Shown here piece by piece: positions 9,338-16,564 of a stretch of 64,000 nucleotides of DNA. The position numbers were made by a program, and so were the translations under genes. Numbering within the stretch: the stretch's first letter is position 1; each line of letters opens with the position of its first letter. The notes under the pieces are model-generated. The model had not been told where the DNA came from and did no database searches. It was given only the letters and a program-made list of their open reading frames with translations. The stretch covers positions 25,591-89,590 of the forward strand of contig NZ_AUDQ01000014.1 in assembly GCF_000425545.1 (NCBI RefSeq). Reading direction: 5' to 3'. Origin of the DNA: Sporosarcina ureae DSM 2281. Its GTDB lineage: Bacteria; Bacillota; Bacilli; Bacillales_A; Planococcaceae.

Positions 9338-9396
9338 AAAGCGTTTCCGATATGCGGGGGCTGTGGCCCTCTGACGCATAATCGGAAACGCTTTTT
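9338..9396. terminator. strong bidirectional terminator between the small gene and sigK
   Basis: AAAGCGTTTCCGAT (9338-9351) pairs perfectly with ATCGGAAACGCTTT (9381-9394), and inner ATGCG/CGCAT segments extend the stem. Ts follow on the plus strand and As precede it, so it serves both convergent transcripts. Confidence 0.9.
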
Positions 9397-9399
9397 GCA

Positions 9400-10098
9400 T
9401 TATTGATATTCATGCTTAAATGATTGGTACAATTTGACGATCGCTCGTTTCTCGATACGTGAAACATAGCTCCTAGAAATATTTAGTTGCTCGGCAATTT
9501 CTTTTTGTGTCATTGGCTGGTCATCTAGCAAGCCGTAGCGTCTTTGAATGATTTCCAACTCGCGTGAATCGAGCTTATCCAAATGACGGTAGAGCCGCTC
9601 TTTTTGTTCATTTTGTTCTACGGTTGTTTGTGGAGGTATGTCGTTTGTTTGAAGGAGGTCTGCGATTTCCAGGGATTGGCCATCTTTATCCATGCCAATT
9701 GGTTCGTAGAGGGACACATCTTTTTGTACTTTTTTCTGTGTTCGTAAATACATAAGAATTTCATTTTCAATACAGCGTGCAGCATACGTCGCGAGCTTGG
9801 TTTTACGATCTGGCGTAAAGCTGTTGACGGCTTTCATCAGACCAATCGCCCCTATGGAAATATAATCATCAAGTAGTTCGTGCTTTGGCTGGAACTTCTT
9901 GACGATATGGGCGACCAAACGCATATTGTGTTCAATAAGTTCATCACGTGCACTTACATCGCCTTCAGCTAATCGTCTCAGGCACTCTTCTTCTTCTTTC
10001 TTAGATAACGGACGAAGGAAAGCTTGCCCTCTGATATAACCGATTAGCGCGGGGATCTCTAACCATAATTGCATGACGGCCAGGAAAAACCCGCTCAT
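9400..10098 (-). CDS. sigK: RNA polymerase sigma factor SigK, uninterrupted
   Basis: The late mother-cell sigma factor. The 232-residue protein begins with a hydrophobic stretch (about residues 3-24) matching the membrane-tethering pro-sequence that SpoIVFB removes by intramembrane cleavage. Region 2 includes EHNMRLVAHIVKKF and TKLATYAARCIENEILMYLR; region 4 ends in a helix-turn-helix with SRSYVSRIEKRA. The coding frame is continuous, so no skin element splits it. The ATG follows GGAGGTGGTCAT. It converges on the small gene at 9247 and diverges from yqeG. A sigma-E promoter is expected upstream but I could not identify one with confidence. Confidence 0.95.
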   Translation of the reverse strand: MSGFFLAVMQLWLEIPALIGYIRGQAFLRPLSKKEEEECLRRLAEGDVSARDELIEHNMRLVAHIVKKFQPKHELLDDYISIGAIGLMKAVNSFTPDRKTKLATYAARCIENEILMYLRTQKKVQKDVSLYEPIGMDKDGQSLEIADLLQTNDIPPQTTVEQNEQKERLYRHLDKLDSRELEIIQRRYGLLDDQPMTQKEIAEQLNISRSYVSRIEKRAIVKLYQSFKHEYQ

Positions 10099-10179
10099 AT
10101 GACCACCTCCGATTAGTAGTAGTTTACTCTATGCAAAATACAGATGGTCTACCACTGACAAGAAAAGCGATAAAATCAG

Positions 10180-10218
10180 ACATAGTTGTGCGTGCATGTC
10201 ACACAACTATGTTATAAT
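10180..10218. promoter_or_regulatory. dyad and -10 box upstream of yqeG
   Basis: CATAGTTGTG (10181-10190) and CACAACTATG (10202-10211) form a perfect 10-bp inverted repeat with an 11-bp spacer, one further A-T pair flanking it. The right arm abuts a perfect TATAAT (10213-10218). No T-run follows, so it is not a terminator. The dyad covers the expected -35 region of the yqeG promoter and has the shape of an operator. Confidence 0.55.
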
Positions 10219-10253
10219 CAGACAAGAATTTGTTGTAGGGCGGAGAGGATAAT

Positions 10254-10769
10254 GTGTTGAATCATTTTTTACCGAGTGCTTATGTAAAATCCGTATTATT
10301 GATCAAACCAGAAGACCTTCTTGAAAATGGTTTTAAGGGCATCATTACAGATTTAGATAACACACTCGTTGAATGGGATCGTGCGGATGCTACGCAAGAT
10401 ATAATGGCGTGGTTTAAGTCTATGCGCGATGCCGGTTTGCAAATTACAGTTGTATCCAATAACCATATAGAACGCGTCAGTCACTTTTGTGATCCATTAG
10501 GCATCCCGTATATTTGTGAAGCACGGAAGCCGATGAAAAAATCATTTCATCAGGCACTTGCTACATTAGGCTTGCCGAAAAATGAAGTCGTCATGATTGG
10601 CGATCAATTGCTAACGGATGTCTTAGGTGCGAATCGGGTAGGGCTGCAGTCGATATTGGTCGTCCCTGTAGCAAGTTCCGATGCGACGATTACGAAGTTC
10701 AACCGTGCGATTGAACGACGGATTATGGCAAGGTTTAAAAGAAAAGGACTACTCACGTGGGAGGACTAA
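10254..10769 (+). CDS. yqeG: YqeG family HAD-type phosphatase (subfamily IIIA)
   Basis: A 171-residue cytoplasmic HAD-superfamily protein. Motif I is DLDNTLVEWD (about residues 36-45), motif II is VVSNNH, and motif III is MIGDQLLTDVLGA, all with the expected acidic residues. The physiological substrate in Bacillus is not established; some relatives act on phosphatidylglycerophosphate. The start is a GTG behind GGAGAGG; TTG at 10257 is also possible. It heads the operon yqeG-yqeH-aroE-yhbY-nadD-yqeK-rsfS-yqeM, with a TATAAT 36 bp upstream overlapping a long dyad. Confidence 0.93.
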   Translation: MLNHFLPSAYVKSVLLIKPEDLLENGFKGIITDLDNTLVEWDRADATQDIMAWFKSMRDAGLQITVVSNNHIERVSHFCDPLGIPYICEARKPMKKSFHQALATLGLPKNEVVMIGDQLLTDVLGANRVGLQSILVVPVASSDATITKFNRAIERRIMARFKRKGLLTWED

Positions 10770-10771
10770 AT

Positions 10772-11872
10772 TTGGAATTGATCAAGTGTATTGGATGCGG
10801 TATTACGATCCAAACGACGGATAAGAAAATGGAAGGCTATGCACCTCCAGCTTCATTAGAAAAAGAAGATGTCATATGCCAACGTTGCTTTAAATTACGA
10901 AATTATAACGAATTGCAGCCAGTGTCTTTATCAGGAGACGACTTTTTAGCGATTTTAAATGGAATTGGTGAAAAACAAGGCTTGATCGTGAAAGTGGTAG
11001 ATATTTTTGATTTCAACGGTAGTTGGATCAACGGCTTGCATCGCTTTGTGGGCAAGAAAGATATTTTACTAATTGGTAACAAGGCAGATATCCTACCGAA
11101 AGCGATTAATCCGCAGCGAGTGAAAAATTGGATGAAGGCAGAAGCTGCAAAGCTAGGACTGAAACCAATCGATGTGTTGCTCGTATCAGCTGTAAAAGGC
11201 AATGGTATGAGTGAAGCGCTCGACGCGATTGAGAAGTACCGTAAGGGCAAGGACGTTTACGTAGTCGGTTGTACAAATGTAGGAAAATCTACGTTCATTA
11301 ATCGGATTGTTAAAGATGCGACCGGTATGCAAGATGTCATTACGACATCTTATTTCCCGGGGACAACCCTCGATGTAGTGGAAATTCCATTGGACGACGG
11401 AAAAATGCTGATGGATACACCAGGGATTATCAACGATCATCAAATGGCCCATCACTTGGATCCTCATGATTTGAAGTTGATTACACCGAAGAAAGAACTG
11501 AAGCCGAAAGTCTATCAGCTGAATGCTGAACAAACATTATTTATCGGCGGACTAGCACGTTTTGACTTCATTCAAGGTGGACGCTCCTCCTTCAACATCT
11601 ATGCAGCCAATGGTTTGCCAGTTCATCGGACGAAGTTAGAAAATGCGGATGAATTGTACAAAAATCATCTTGGTGACATGCTATCTCCGCCAGGACCTGC
11701 ATCAATTGAGAAGTTGCCGTCACTTGTGCGTCATGAATTTTCGATTAAAGAAGCAAAGACGGACTTAGTGATTTCAGGCCTTGGCTGGATTACACTTCAG
11801 CACGCTAATGTAAAAGTAGCTGTACATGCACCAAAAGGTGTGAATGTCGAAGTCAGACCTTCATTGATTTAA
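10772..11872 (+). CDS. yqeH: ribosome biogenesis GTPase YqeH
   Basis: A circularly permuted GTPase needed for 30S subunit assembly. The 366-residue protein begins with a zinc finger (CIGCG and CQRCF), then shows the G motifs in permuted order: GNKAD (G4), a G5 segment, GCTNVGKST (G1) near residue 170, then DTPG (G3). A C-terminal RNA-binding region follows. I chose the TTG at 10772, five bases after GGGAGGAC and only two bases after yqeG; an upstream GTG in frame lacks a ribosome-binding site. It is co-transcribed with yqeG and aroE. Confidence 0.95.
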   Translation: MELIKCIGCGITIQTTDKKMEGYAPPASLEKEDVICQRCFKLRNYNELQPVSLSGDDFLAILNGIGEKQGLIVKVVDIFDFNGSWINGLHRFVGKKDILLIGNKADILPKAINPQRVKNWMKAEAAKLGLKPIDVLLVSAVKGNGMSEALDAIEKYRKGKDVYVVGCTNVGKSTFINRIVKDATGMQDVITTSYFPGTTLDVVEIPLDDGKMLMDTPGIINDHQMAHHLDPHDLKLITPKKELKPKVYQLNAEQTLFIGGLARFDFIQGGRSSFNIYAANGLPVHRTKLENADELYKNHLGDMLSPPGPASIEKLPSLVRHEFSIKEAKTDLVISGLGWITLQHANVKVAVHAPKGVNVEVRPSLI

Positions 11873-11894
11873 GAGGGACAGGAGGGAATACCAG

Positions 11895-12716
11895 ATGAAA
11901 AAATGGTATGCGGTAGTAGGCGACCCCATTGCGCAATCGATGTCACCGGTCATGCATGATCAGTGGTTTAAAGAAAATGCATTGGATGCAACGTATATAC
12001 CGATTCATGCAACAGCCGGAAGTTTGGAACAGACGATAAATAGTTTACGTTCACTCGGATGTAGTGGTTTTAATGTGACGGTACCCCACAAGCAAGCGAT
12101 TCTTCCTTTCCTCGACGAAGTGGACGAATCGGCAGCGGTGATGAATGCGGTCAACACAGTGTATCAAACAGATGAGGGTAAACTAATCGGTGCCAATACG
12201 GATGGGGCCGGATTCGTGAAGTCGTTGGAAGAGTTTACGGACTTAGTTAAAGGTTCTGTATTACTAATTGGAGCTGGCGGTGCAGCTAGAGGCATCGCCT
12301 TTGCACTGCAATCGGCTGGCTACGGTCCTCTCTACTTCACGAATCGCACCGCTTCGAGATCTGCAGAATTAGCGGCGGATATGAAGGACGGGCATGCGAT
12401 CTCTATTGGAGACGCGGAAGATCGTCTCGGTGAGTTTGGACTTGTAGTGCAAACGACATCGGTCGGTATGAACTTTGCACAAGAAGGAATACCGCTTGAT
12501 CCAAAGAAAGTCGCAAACGGTGCAGTGGTAGCGGACATTATTTACAATCCGCTCGAAACTGAATTTTTACGACAAGCAAAACAAGCAGGAGCCAAGACGA
12601 TGAACGGTGTAGGAATGTTCGTTCATCAAGGGGCCCTCGCTTTTGAAAAGTGGACAGGAGTCTATCCTGACACGAAAAAAATGATCGATATGATTACAAT
12701 GAAAGTTGGCGGGTAA
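11895..12716 (+). CDS. aroE: shikimate dehydrogenase
   Basis: Reduces 3-dehydroshikimate to shikimate with NADPH in aromatic amino acid synthesis. At 273 residues it is of usual length. The substrate-binding segment NVTVPHK carries the catalytic Lys near residue 65, NTDGAGF holds the catalytic Asp near residue 101, and the nucleotide-binding loop is GAGGAARGI near residue 126. It begins behind ACAGGAGGG and ends two bases before yhbY starts, so translation is likely coupled. Confidence 0.96.
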   Translation: MKKWYAVVGDPIAQSMSPVMHDQWFKENALDATYIPIHATAGSLEQTINSLRSLGCSGFNVTVPHKQAILPFLDEVDESAAVMNAVNTVYQTDEGKLIGANTDGAGFVKSLEEFTDLVKGSVLLIGAGGAARGIAFALQSAGYGPLYFTNRTASRSAELAADMKDGHAISIGDAEDRLGEFGLVVQTTSVGMNFAQEGIPLDPKKVANGAVVADIIYNPLETEFLRQAKQAGAKTMNGVGMFVHQGALAFEKWTGVYPDTKKMIDMITMKVGG

Positions 12717-12718
12717 AC

Positions 12719-13009
12719 ATGTTAACAGGTAAACAAAAAAGATTTTTACGTAGCGAAGCACATCATTTGGATTCATTATTCCAAATTGGGAAAAGTGGTT
12801 TGACTGATGCGATTCTCGTGCAAATCGACGAGGCGCTCGAAGCACGTGAACTACTTAAAGTGAGCGTACTTCAAAATTGCGAAGAAGATAAAAATGAAAT
12901 TGCTGAAAAAATGGGTGCGTATAAAGGTATTCACGTAGTCCAAGTCATCGGTAACACCATTGTTTTATACAGGGAATCGACAGAGAAAAAACGCATACAA
13001 TTACCGTAA
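12719..13009 (+). CDS. yhbY: YhbY family RNA-binding protein (YqeI)
   Basis: A 96-residue protein made almost entirely of one CRS1/YhbY (CRM) domain, which binds rRNA precursors in ribosome assembly. The conserved GKSGLTD near residue 23 corresponds to the GxxG loop, and the C-terminal IGNTIVLYRES completes the fold. It starts two bases after the aroE stop, consistent with translational coupling, and is followed 10 bp later by nadD. Confidence 0.94.
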   Translation: MLTGKQKRFLRSEAHHLDSLFQIGKSGLTDAILVQIDEALEARELLKVSVLQNCEEDKNEIAEKMGAYKGIHVVQVIGNTIVLYRESTEKKRIQLP

Positions 13010-13019
13010 GGAGAATTAG

Positions 13020-13598
13020 ATGAAACGAATCGGCATTTTGGGCGGAACTTTCAATCCGCCACACACTGGACATTTATTGATCGCCAATGAAGTGCGTTAT
13101 GCACTGCAGCTAGATGAGGTATGGTTGATGCCTACTGCAGTCCCGCCACATAAGGTGGCGGTAGGCGACGCGACAGCCGAGCAACGCCTACAAATGGTGA
13201 AACTGGCGGTAGATGAAGTGGATGGCTTGCGTGCGTCGTCGTTTGAGATGGAGCGCGGCGGTGTATCTTTTACATATGATACAATGTCACAACTCGTACA
13301 AGACGAAGCTGATGTTCACTTTCATTTCATTATTGGTGGAGATATGATCGATCAGTTACCGACATGGTACCGGATTGAGGATTTACTCGATATCGTTACA
13401 TTTATCGGTGTAAAACGCCCAGGTGCTGATAACGCTTCTGCAATCCCGGTACAATTGGTAGAAACACCACAACTTGATTTGTCATCCACATTGATCCGCC
13501 AACGTTTTGTAGAAGGTGGAACCGTGCAACTTTTGATTCCCCCGGCTGTCGAGGCTTACATTCGAGAGGAGAGATTATATGGATCTACAACAAGTTAA
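13020..13598 (+). CDS. nadD: nicotinate-nucleotide adenylyltransferase
   Basis: Adenylates nicotinate mononucleotide to deamido-NAD, an essential step of NAD synthesis. The 192-residue protein shows GGTFNPPHTGHLLIA near residue 7, with the HxGH nucleotidyl-transfer motif, and the C-terminal LSSTLIRQR corresponding to the ISSTxIR motif. The ATG follows AAGGAGAATTAG. It overlaps yqeK by 20 bp in another frame. Confidence 0.97.
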   Translation: MKRIGILGGTFNPPHTGHLLIANEVRYALQLDEVWLMPTAVPPHKVAVGDATAEQRLQMVKLAVDEVDGLRASSFEMERGGVSFTYDTMSQLVQDEADVHFHFIIGGDMIDQLPTWYRIEDLLDIVTFIGVKRPGADNASAIPVQLVETPQLDLSSTLIRQRFVEGGTVQLLIPPAVEAYIREERLYGSTTS

Positions 13599-14151
13599 AA
13601 ATGACCTAGAACAACGCTTACCTAAGGCACGGTATGAACACGTACTGCGTGTCACGGACACGGCAAAGAAATTAGCTGAAGAAGTGGGTGTTTCAGTAGA
13701 AAAGGCTGAAATTGCTGGCCTATTTCATGATTACGCCAAGTTTATGGATAAAGATGAATTACTCGAATTACTAAAACGTGACGAAGAGTATGAGCTCTAT
13801 GCACAGTATCATGCCGAATTATGGCATGCGCCAGTTGGAGCTATGCTTGCGAAAGAACGTTATGGAGTAGAAGATCACGACATCTTGCAGGCGATCCGTT
13901 TTCATACGACGGGACGTGCAGAAATGAGTGAGCTAGAGAAAGTGATCTATATCGCTGACTTAATCGAACCAGGAAGAAAGTTTCCAGGTATCGAAGAATT
14001 GCGCCAACGTATTGACGGTGAACCGCTGGAAGATCAAATGACAGAATGCATCCAGCATACATTTAAATTTTTAGTTCAACGATATGCAGTCATTTTCCCA
14101 CATTCATTTGACTGCTATAATGAACATGTACGTAGAAGAAAGGAACAGTGA
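13579..14151 (+). CDS. yqeK: HD-domain phosphohydrolase YqeK (Ap4A hydrolase family)
   Basis: A 190-residue metal-dependent HD-superfamily enzyme; characterised homologues hydrolyse diadenosine tetraphosphate symmetrically to ADP. The HD pair appears in LFHDYAKF near residue 48, preceded by the His in RYEHVLRV near residue 21 and followed by the conserved AIRFHTTGR near residue 110 and YIADLIEPGR. Its start lies inside nadD behind GAGAGGAGAG, so the two are translationally coupled. Activity is assigned from the family. Confidence 0.93.
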   Translation: MDLQQVKNDLEQRLPKARYEHVLRVTDTAKKLAEEVGVSVEKAEIAGLFHDYAKFMDKDELLELLKRDEEYELYAQYHAELWHAPVGAMLAKERYGVEDHDILQAIRFHTTGRAEMSELEKVIYIADLIEPGRKFPGIEELRQRIDGEPLEDQMTECIQHTFKFLVQRYAVIFPHSFDCYNEHVRRRKEQ

Positions 14152-14154
14152 AAT

Positions 14155-14499
14155 ATGCCAACATTATTGGAATTAGCTTATGAAGCAGTAGATAGTAAGA
14201 AAGCAGAAGACATCGTAGTATTAAACATGGAGGGCATCTCACTAATTGCTGATCAATTCATCATTTGTCATGCGAACTCTGAAAGACAAGTGCAGGCCAT
14301 CGCACGTGAAGTAGCAGATGTTGCTTCTAAAGAAGGCTACACTGTGAAGCGTTTGGAAGGATTCGACGCGGGCCGTTGGATTTTAATCGATCTTCTCGAT
14401 GTAGTCGTTCACGTATTCCACAGAGACGAACGTGGATTTTATAACTTAGAAAAGCTATGGGGAGACGCACAGTTACTAAACGTTGAGGATGAAATATGA
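14155..14499 (+). CDS. rsfS: ribosomal silencing factor RsfS
   Basis: Binds ribosomal protein L14 and blocks joining of the two subunits under starvation. The 114-residue protein has the Iojap/RsfS fold with the conserved EGFDAGRWILIDLLDVVVHVF near residues 73-93 and a C-terminal YNLEKLWGDA. It starts three bases after yqeK and overlaps yqeM by four bases, so it is part of the same tightly packed operon. Confidence 0.96.
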   Translation: MPTLLELAYEAVDSKKAEDIVVLNMEGISLIADQFIICHANSERQVQAIAREVADVASKEGYTVKRLEGFDAGRWILIDLLDVVVHVFHRDERGFYNLEKLWGDAQLLNVEDEI

Positions 14500-15236
14500 G
14501 TTCTTCCTATTCAGCGTTCGCATCCATTTATGACGAACTAATGAATGATATCCCGTATGACGCCTATGTCGAGTTACTCGATTTGGCGTCTGCTGGCGTT
14601 TTAGGGAAAAAAGTATTGGATATAGGTTGCGGAACCGGCTTGCTTTCTGCCATGCTGGCGAAAAAAGGAGCACACGTCACCGGCATTGATCTTTCCGCTG
14701 ATATGCTCGAGGTTGCTTCGCGTCGTGCGCAGTCACTTTCTTTAGATATTCGGTTTATCGAGCAACCTATGCAACGACTGGATGTAGAAGATACATTTGA
14801 CGCTGCCGTTATCTCAATCGATTCATTGAATTATGTAATAAAGCAGCAAGATGTCGTGGAAACGTTCCGCCGGATTTATGGAGCGCTTGCTACAGGCGGC
14901 GTATTGCTCTTTGATGTGCATTCATTATGTAAAATGGATGAGATCTTCCTTGAAGGACCTTTTGTTTTTGATAATCGACGTATTGCTTATATTTGGCAAA
15001 CTGCCCCTGGAGAAGAGAATCACTCGATTTATTCTGAGCTAGCGTTTTTCGTAAAACAACAAGATGATTCCTATCAACGTTTTGACGAAGTACATATGCA
15101 ACGATCGTTTGCAGTACCGGAATATGTTCAAATGCTCGAAGAAGTTGGATTTCATATTGAACGGATTTTTGCAGACTGGGAAGATGAAGCACCTGAAGAA
15201 GAGAGTGAAAGAATATTCTTCCAAGTTCGAAAATAG
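14496..15236 (+). CDS. yqeM: class I SAM-dependent methyltransferase YqeM
   Basis: A 246-residue methyltransferase in the yqeM position. Motif I is VLDIGCGTGLL near residue 43 and motif II GIDLSADML near residue 65. The rest of the protein follows the Methyltransf_25-type fold with no extra domain. The methyl acceptor is unknown. It begins in the rsfS stop codon (ATGA overlap) and is the last gene of the yqeG operon. A 65-bp gap with a possible promoter separates it from comEA. Confidence 0.9.
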   Translation: MSSSYSAFASIYDELMNDIPYDAYVELLDLASAGVLGKKVLDIGCGTGLLSAMLAKKGAHVTGIDLSADMLEVASRRAQSLSLDIRFIEQPMQRLDVEDTFDAAVISIDSLNYVIKQQDVVETFRRIYGALATGGVLLFDVHSLCKMDEIFLEGPFVFDNRRIAYIWQTAPGEENHSIYSELAFFVKQQDDSYQRFDEVHMQRSFAVPEYVQMLEEVGFHIERIFADWEDEAPEEESERIFFQVRK

Positions 15237-15301
15237 GGCTACCATAGTTTTTCGGAATCGGGTATAGTTAATGAGACTCCATACGGTGCTGATAGAAAGG
15301 A

Positions 15302-15970
15302 TTGTTGATTATCCGTTCATTCCTCACCGAAAAATGGCGTACATTGATCATTCCTATTGCAGCGTTCGCTGTACTTTCCACTGTCTTGTTCTTTCCCCGA
15401 GAACAACCGGATCAACTTTCCGAAGAACGTGGACAATCCCTATTTGAACCAATCGAATCTATTGAAACTGCTGAACAAAATATAGAAGTGGAAGCACCCG
15501 TCGAATTGATCGCAGAAGCTGTTACTGTTGCAATTTTGGTGGACGTTAAAGGTGCTGTGAAACATCCTGGACTTTATTCGATGCAAGATGGCGACCGATT
15601 GCTTGATGCGGTCGACAAAGCAGGAGGCTACACAGAGGCCGCTGACACGAGGTTGTTGAATCATGCGCAAAGACTGCAGGATGAATATGTCGTCTATGTA
15701 CCGGTCGCAGGAGAAGAACCACCGGTGTACGAGCAACCGGCTACAGCGGCATCTTCTTCATCTGACAGTTCCACTTCAAAAGTAAATATTAATACAGCGA
15801 ATGAAAGCGACTTTCAGACGCTTCCTGGCATCGGCCCGTCAAAAGCTATGGCGATTGTCCAATACCGTGAAGAGCATGGAGCTTTTTCGCAATTGGATGG
15901 AATAAAGAATGTGTCAGGAATTGGTGACAAGACATTTGAAAAATTAGAACCACATATTATTCTTAACTGA
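15302..15970 (+). CDS. comEA: competence protein ComEA (DNA receptor)
   Basis: The membrane-anchored receptor that binds double-stranded DNA outside the cell during transformation. The 222-residue protein has one N-terminal membrane segment (about residues 13-30), an SLBB-type domain (about 75-135), a Ser/Thr-rich linker, and two helix-hairpin-helix motifs with LPGIGPSKA and VSGIGDKTF at the C-terminus that contact DNA. The start is a TTG: 15302 and 15305 are both possible behind GAAAGG. It heads comEA-comEB-comEC, as in B. subtilis. Confidence 0.94.
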   Translation: MLIIRSFLTEKWRTLIIPIAAFAVLSTVLFFPREQPDQLSEERGQSLFEPIESIETAEQNIEVEAPVELIAEAVTVAILVDVKGAVKHPGLYSMQDGDRLLDAVDKAGGYTEAADTRLLNHAQRLQDEYVVYVPVAGEEPPVYEQPATAASSSSDSSTSKVNINTANESDFQTLPGIGPSKAMAIVQYREEHGAFSQLDGIKNVSGIGDKTFEKLEPHIILN

Positions 15971-15983
15971 TGGAGGCAACCGT

Positions 15984-16547
15984 ATGGAGCGAATTACTTG
16001 GGATCAGTTCTTCATGGCGCAAAGTCATTTACTGGCGATGCGCAGCACATGCACGCGACTCTCGGTAGGTTCCATTTTAGTACGCGATCAACGCATTATT
16101 GCTGGCGGCTACAATGGTTCGATATCGGGTGGAGACCATTGTATTGAACACGGCTGTTATGTCGTGGATAATCATTGCGTTCGAACGATACACTCAGAAA
16201 TGAATGCACTACTGCAATGTGCCAAATACGGCATACCGGTTGCAAAAGCGACCATTTATGTCACTCACTTCCCGTGTTTACAGTGTAGTAAAGCATTGAT
16301 TCAGGCAGGTATTAAACACGTTAAATATGCGGAAGATTATCGAAACAGTGAGTATGCACTCGGGCTATTTGCGCAAGCAGGTGTGGAGATTGAAAAAGTG
16401 CCGTTTGACGAGCGTTCAATTGACTTCGCCAGTGAAGAGAAATTTTCATTATTCAACGAGATGTTGACGAAAATGCAGGAACTTGGCGCTGAACCTGAAG
16501 AACTGGATACCCTTTTGCAAAGGGTGAATCATTTATTTGGCAATTAA
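15984..16547 (+). CDS. comEB: ComE operon protein 2, dCMP deaminase family
   Basis: A zinc-dependent deaminase of the dCMP deaminase family, 187 residues. The zinc site is HSEMNAL near residue 70 (HxE) with PCLQCSKAL near residue 97 (PCxxC). It lies between comEA and comEC as in B. subtilis, where the gene is competence-induced but dispensable for transformation. The start follows GGAGGCAACC. The C-terminal 50 residues beyond the deaminase core are charged and without recognisable motif. Confidence 0.94.
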   Translation: MERITWDQFFMAQSHLLAMRSTCTRLSVGSILVRDQRIIAGGYNGSISGGDHCIEHGCYVVDNHCVRTIHSEMNALLQCAKYGIPVAKATIYVTHFPCLQCSKALIQAGIKHVKYAEDYRNSEYALGLFAQAGVEIEKVPFDERSIDFASEEKFSLFNEMLTKMQELGAEPEELDTLLQRVNHLFGN

Positions 16548-16564
16548 TCCGATCGATACGATGG

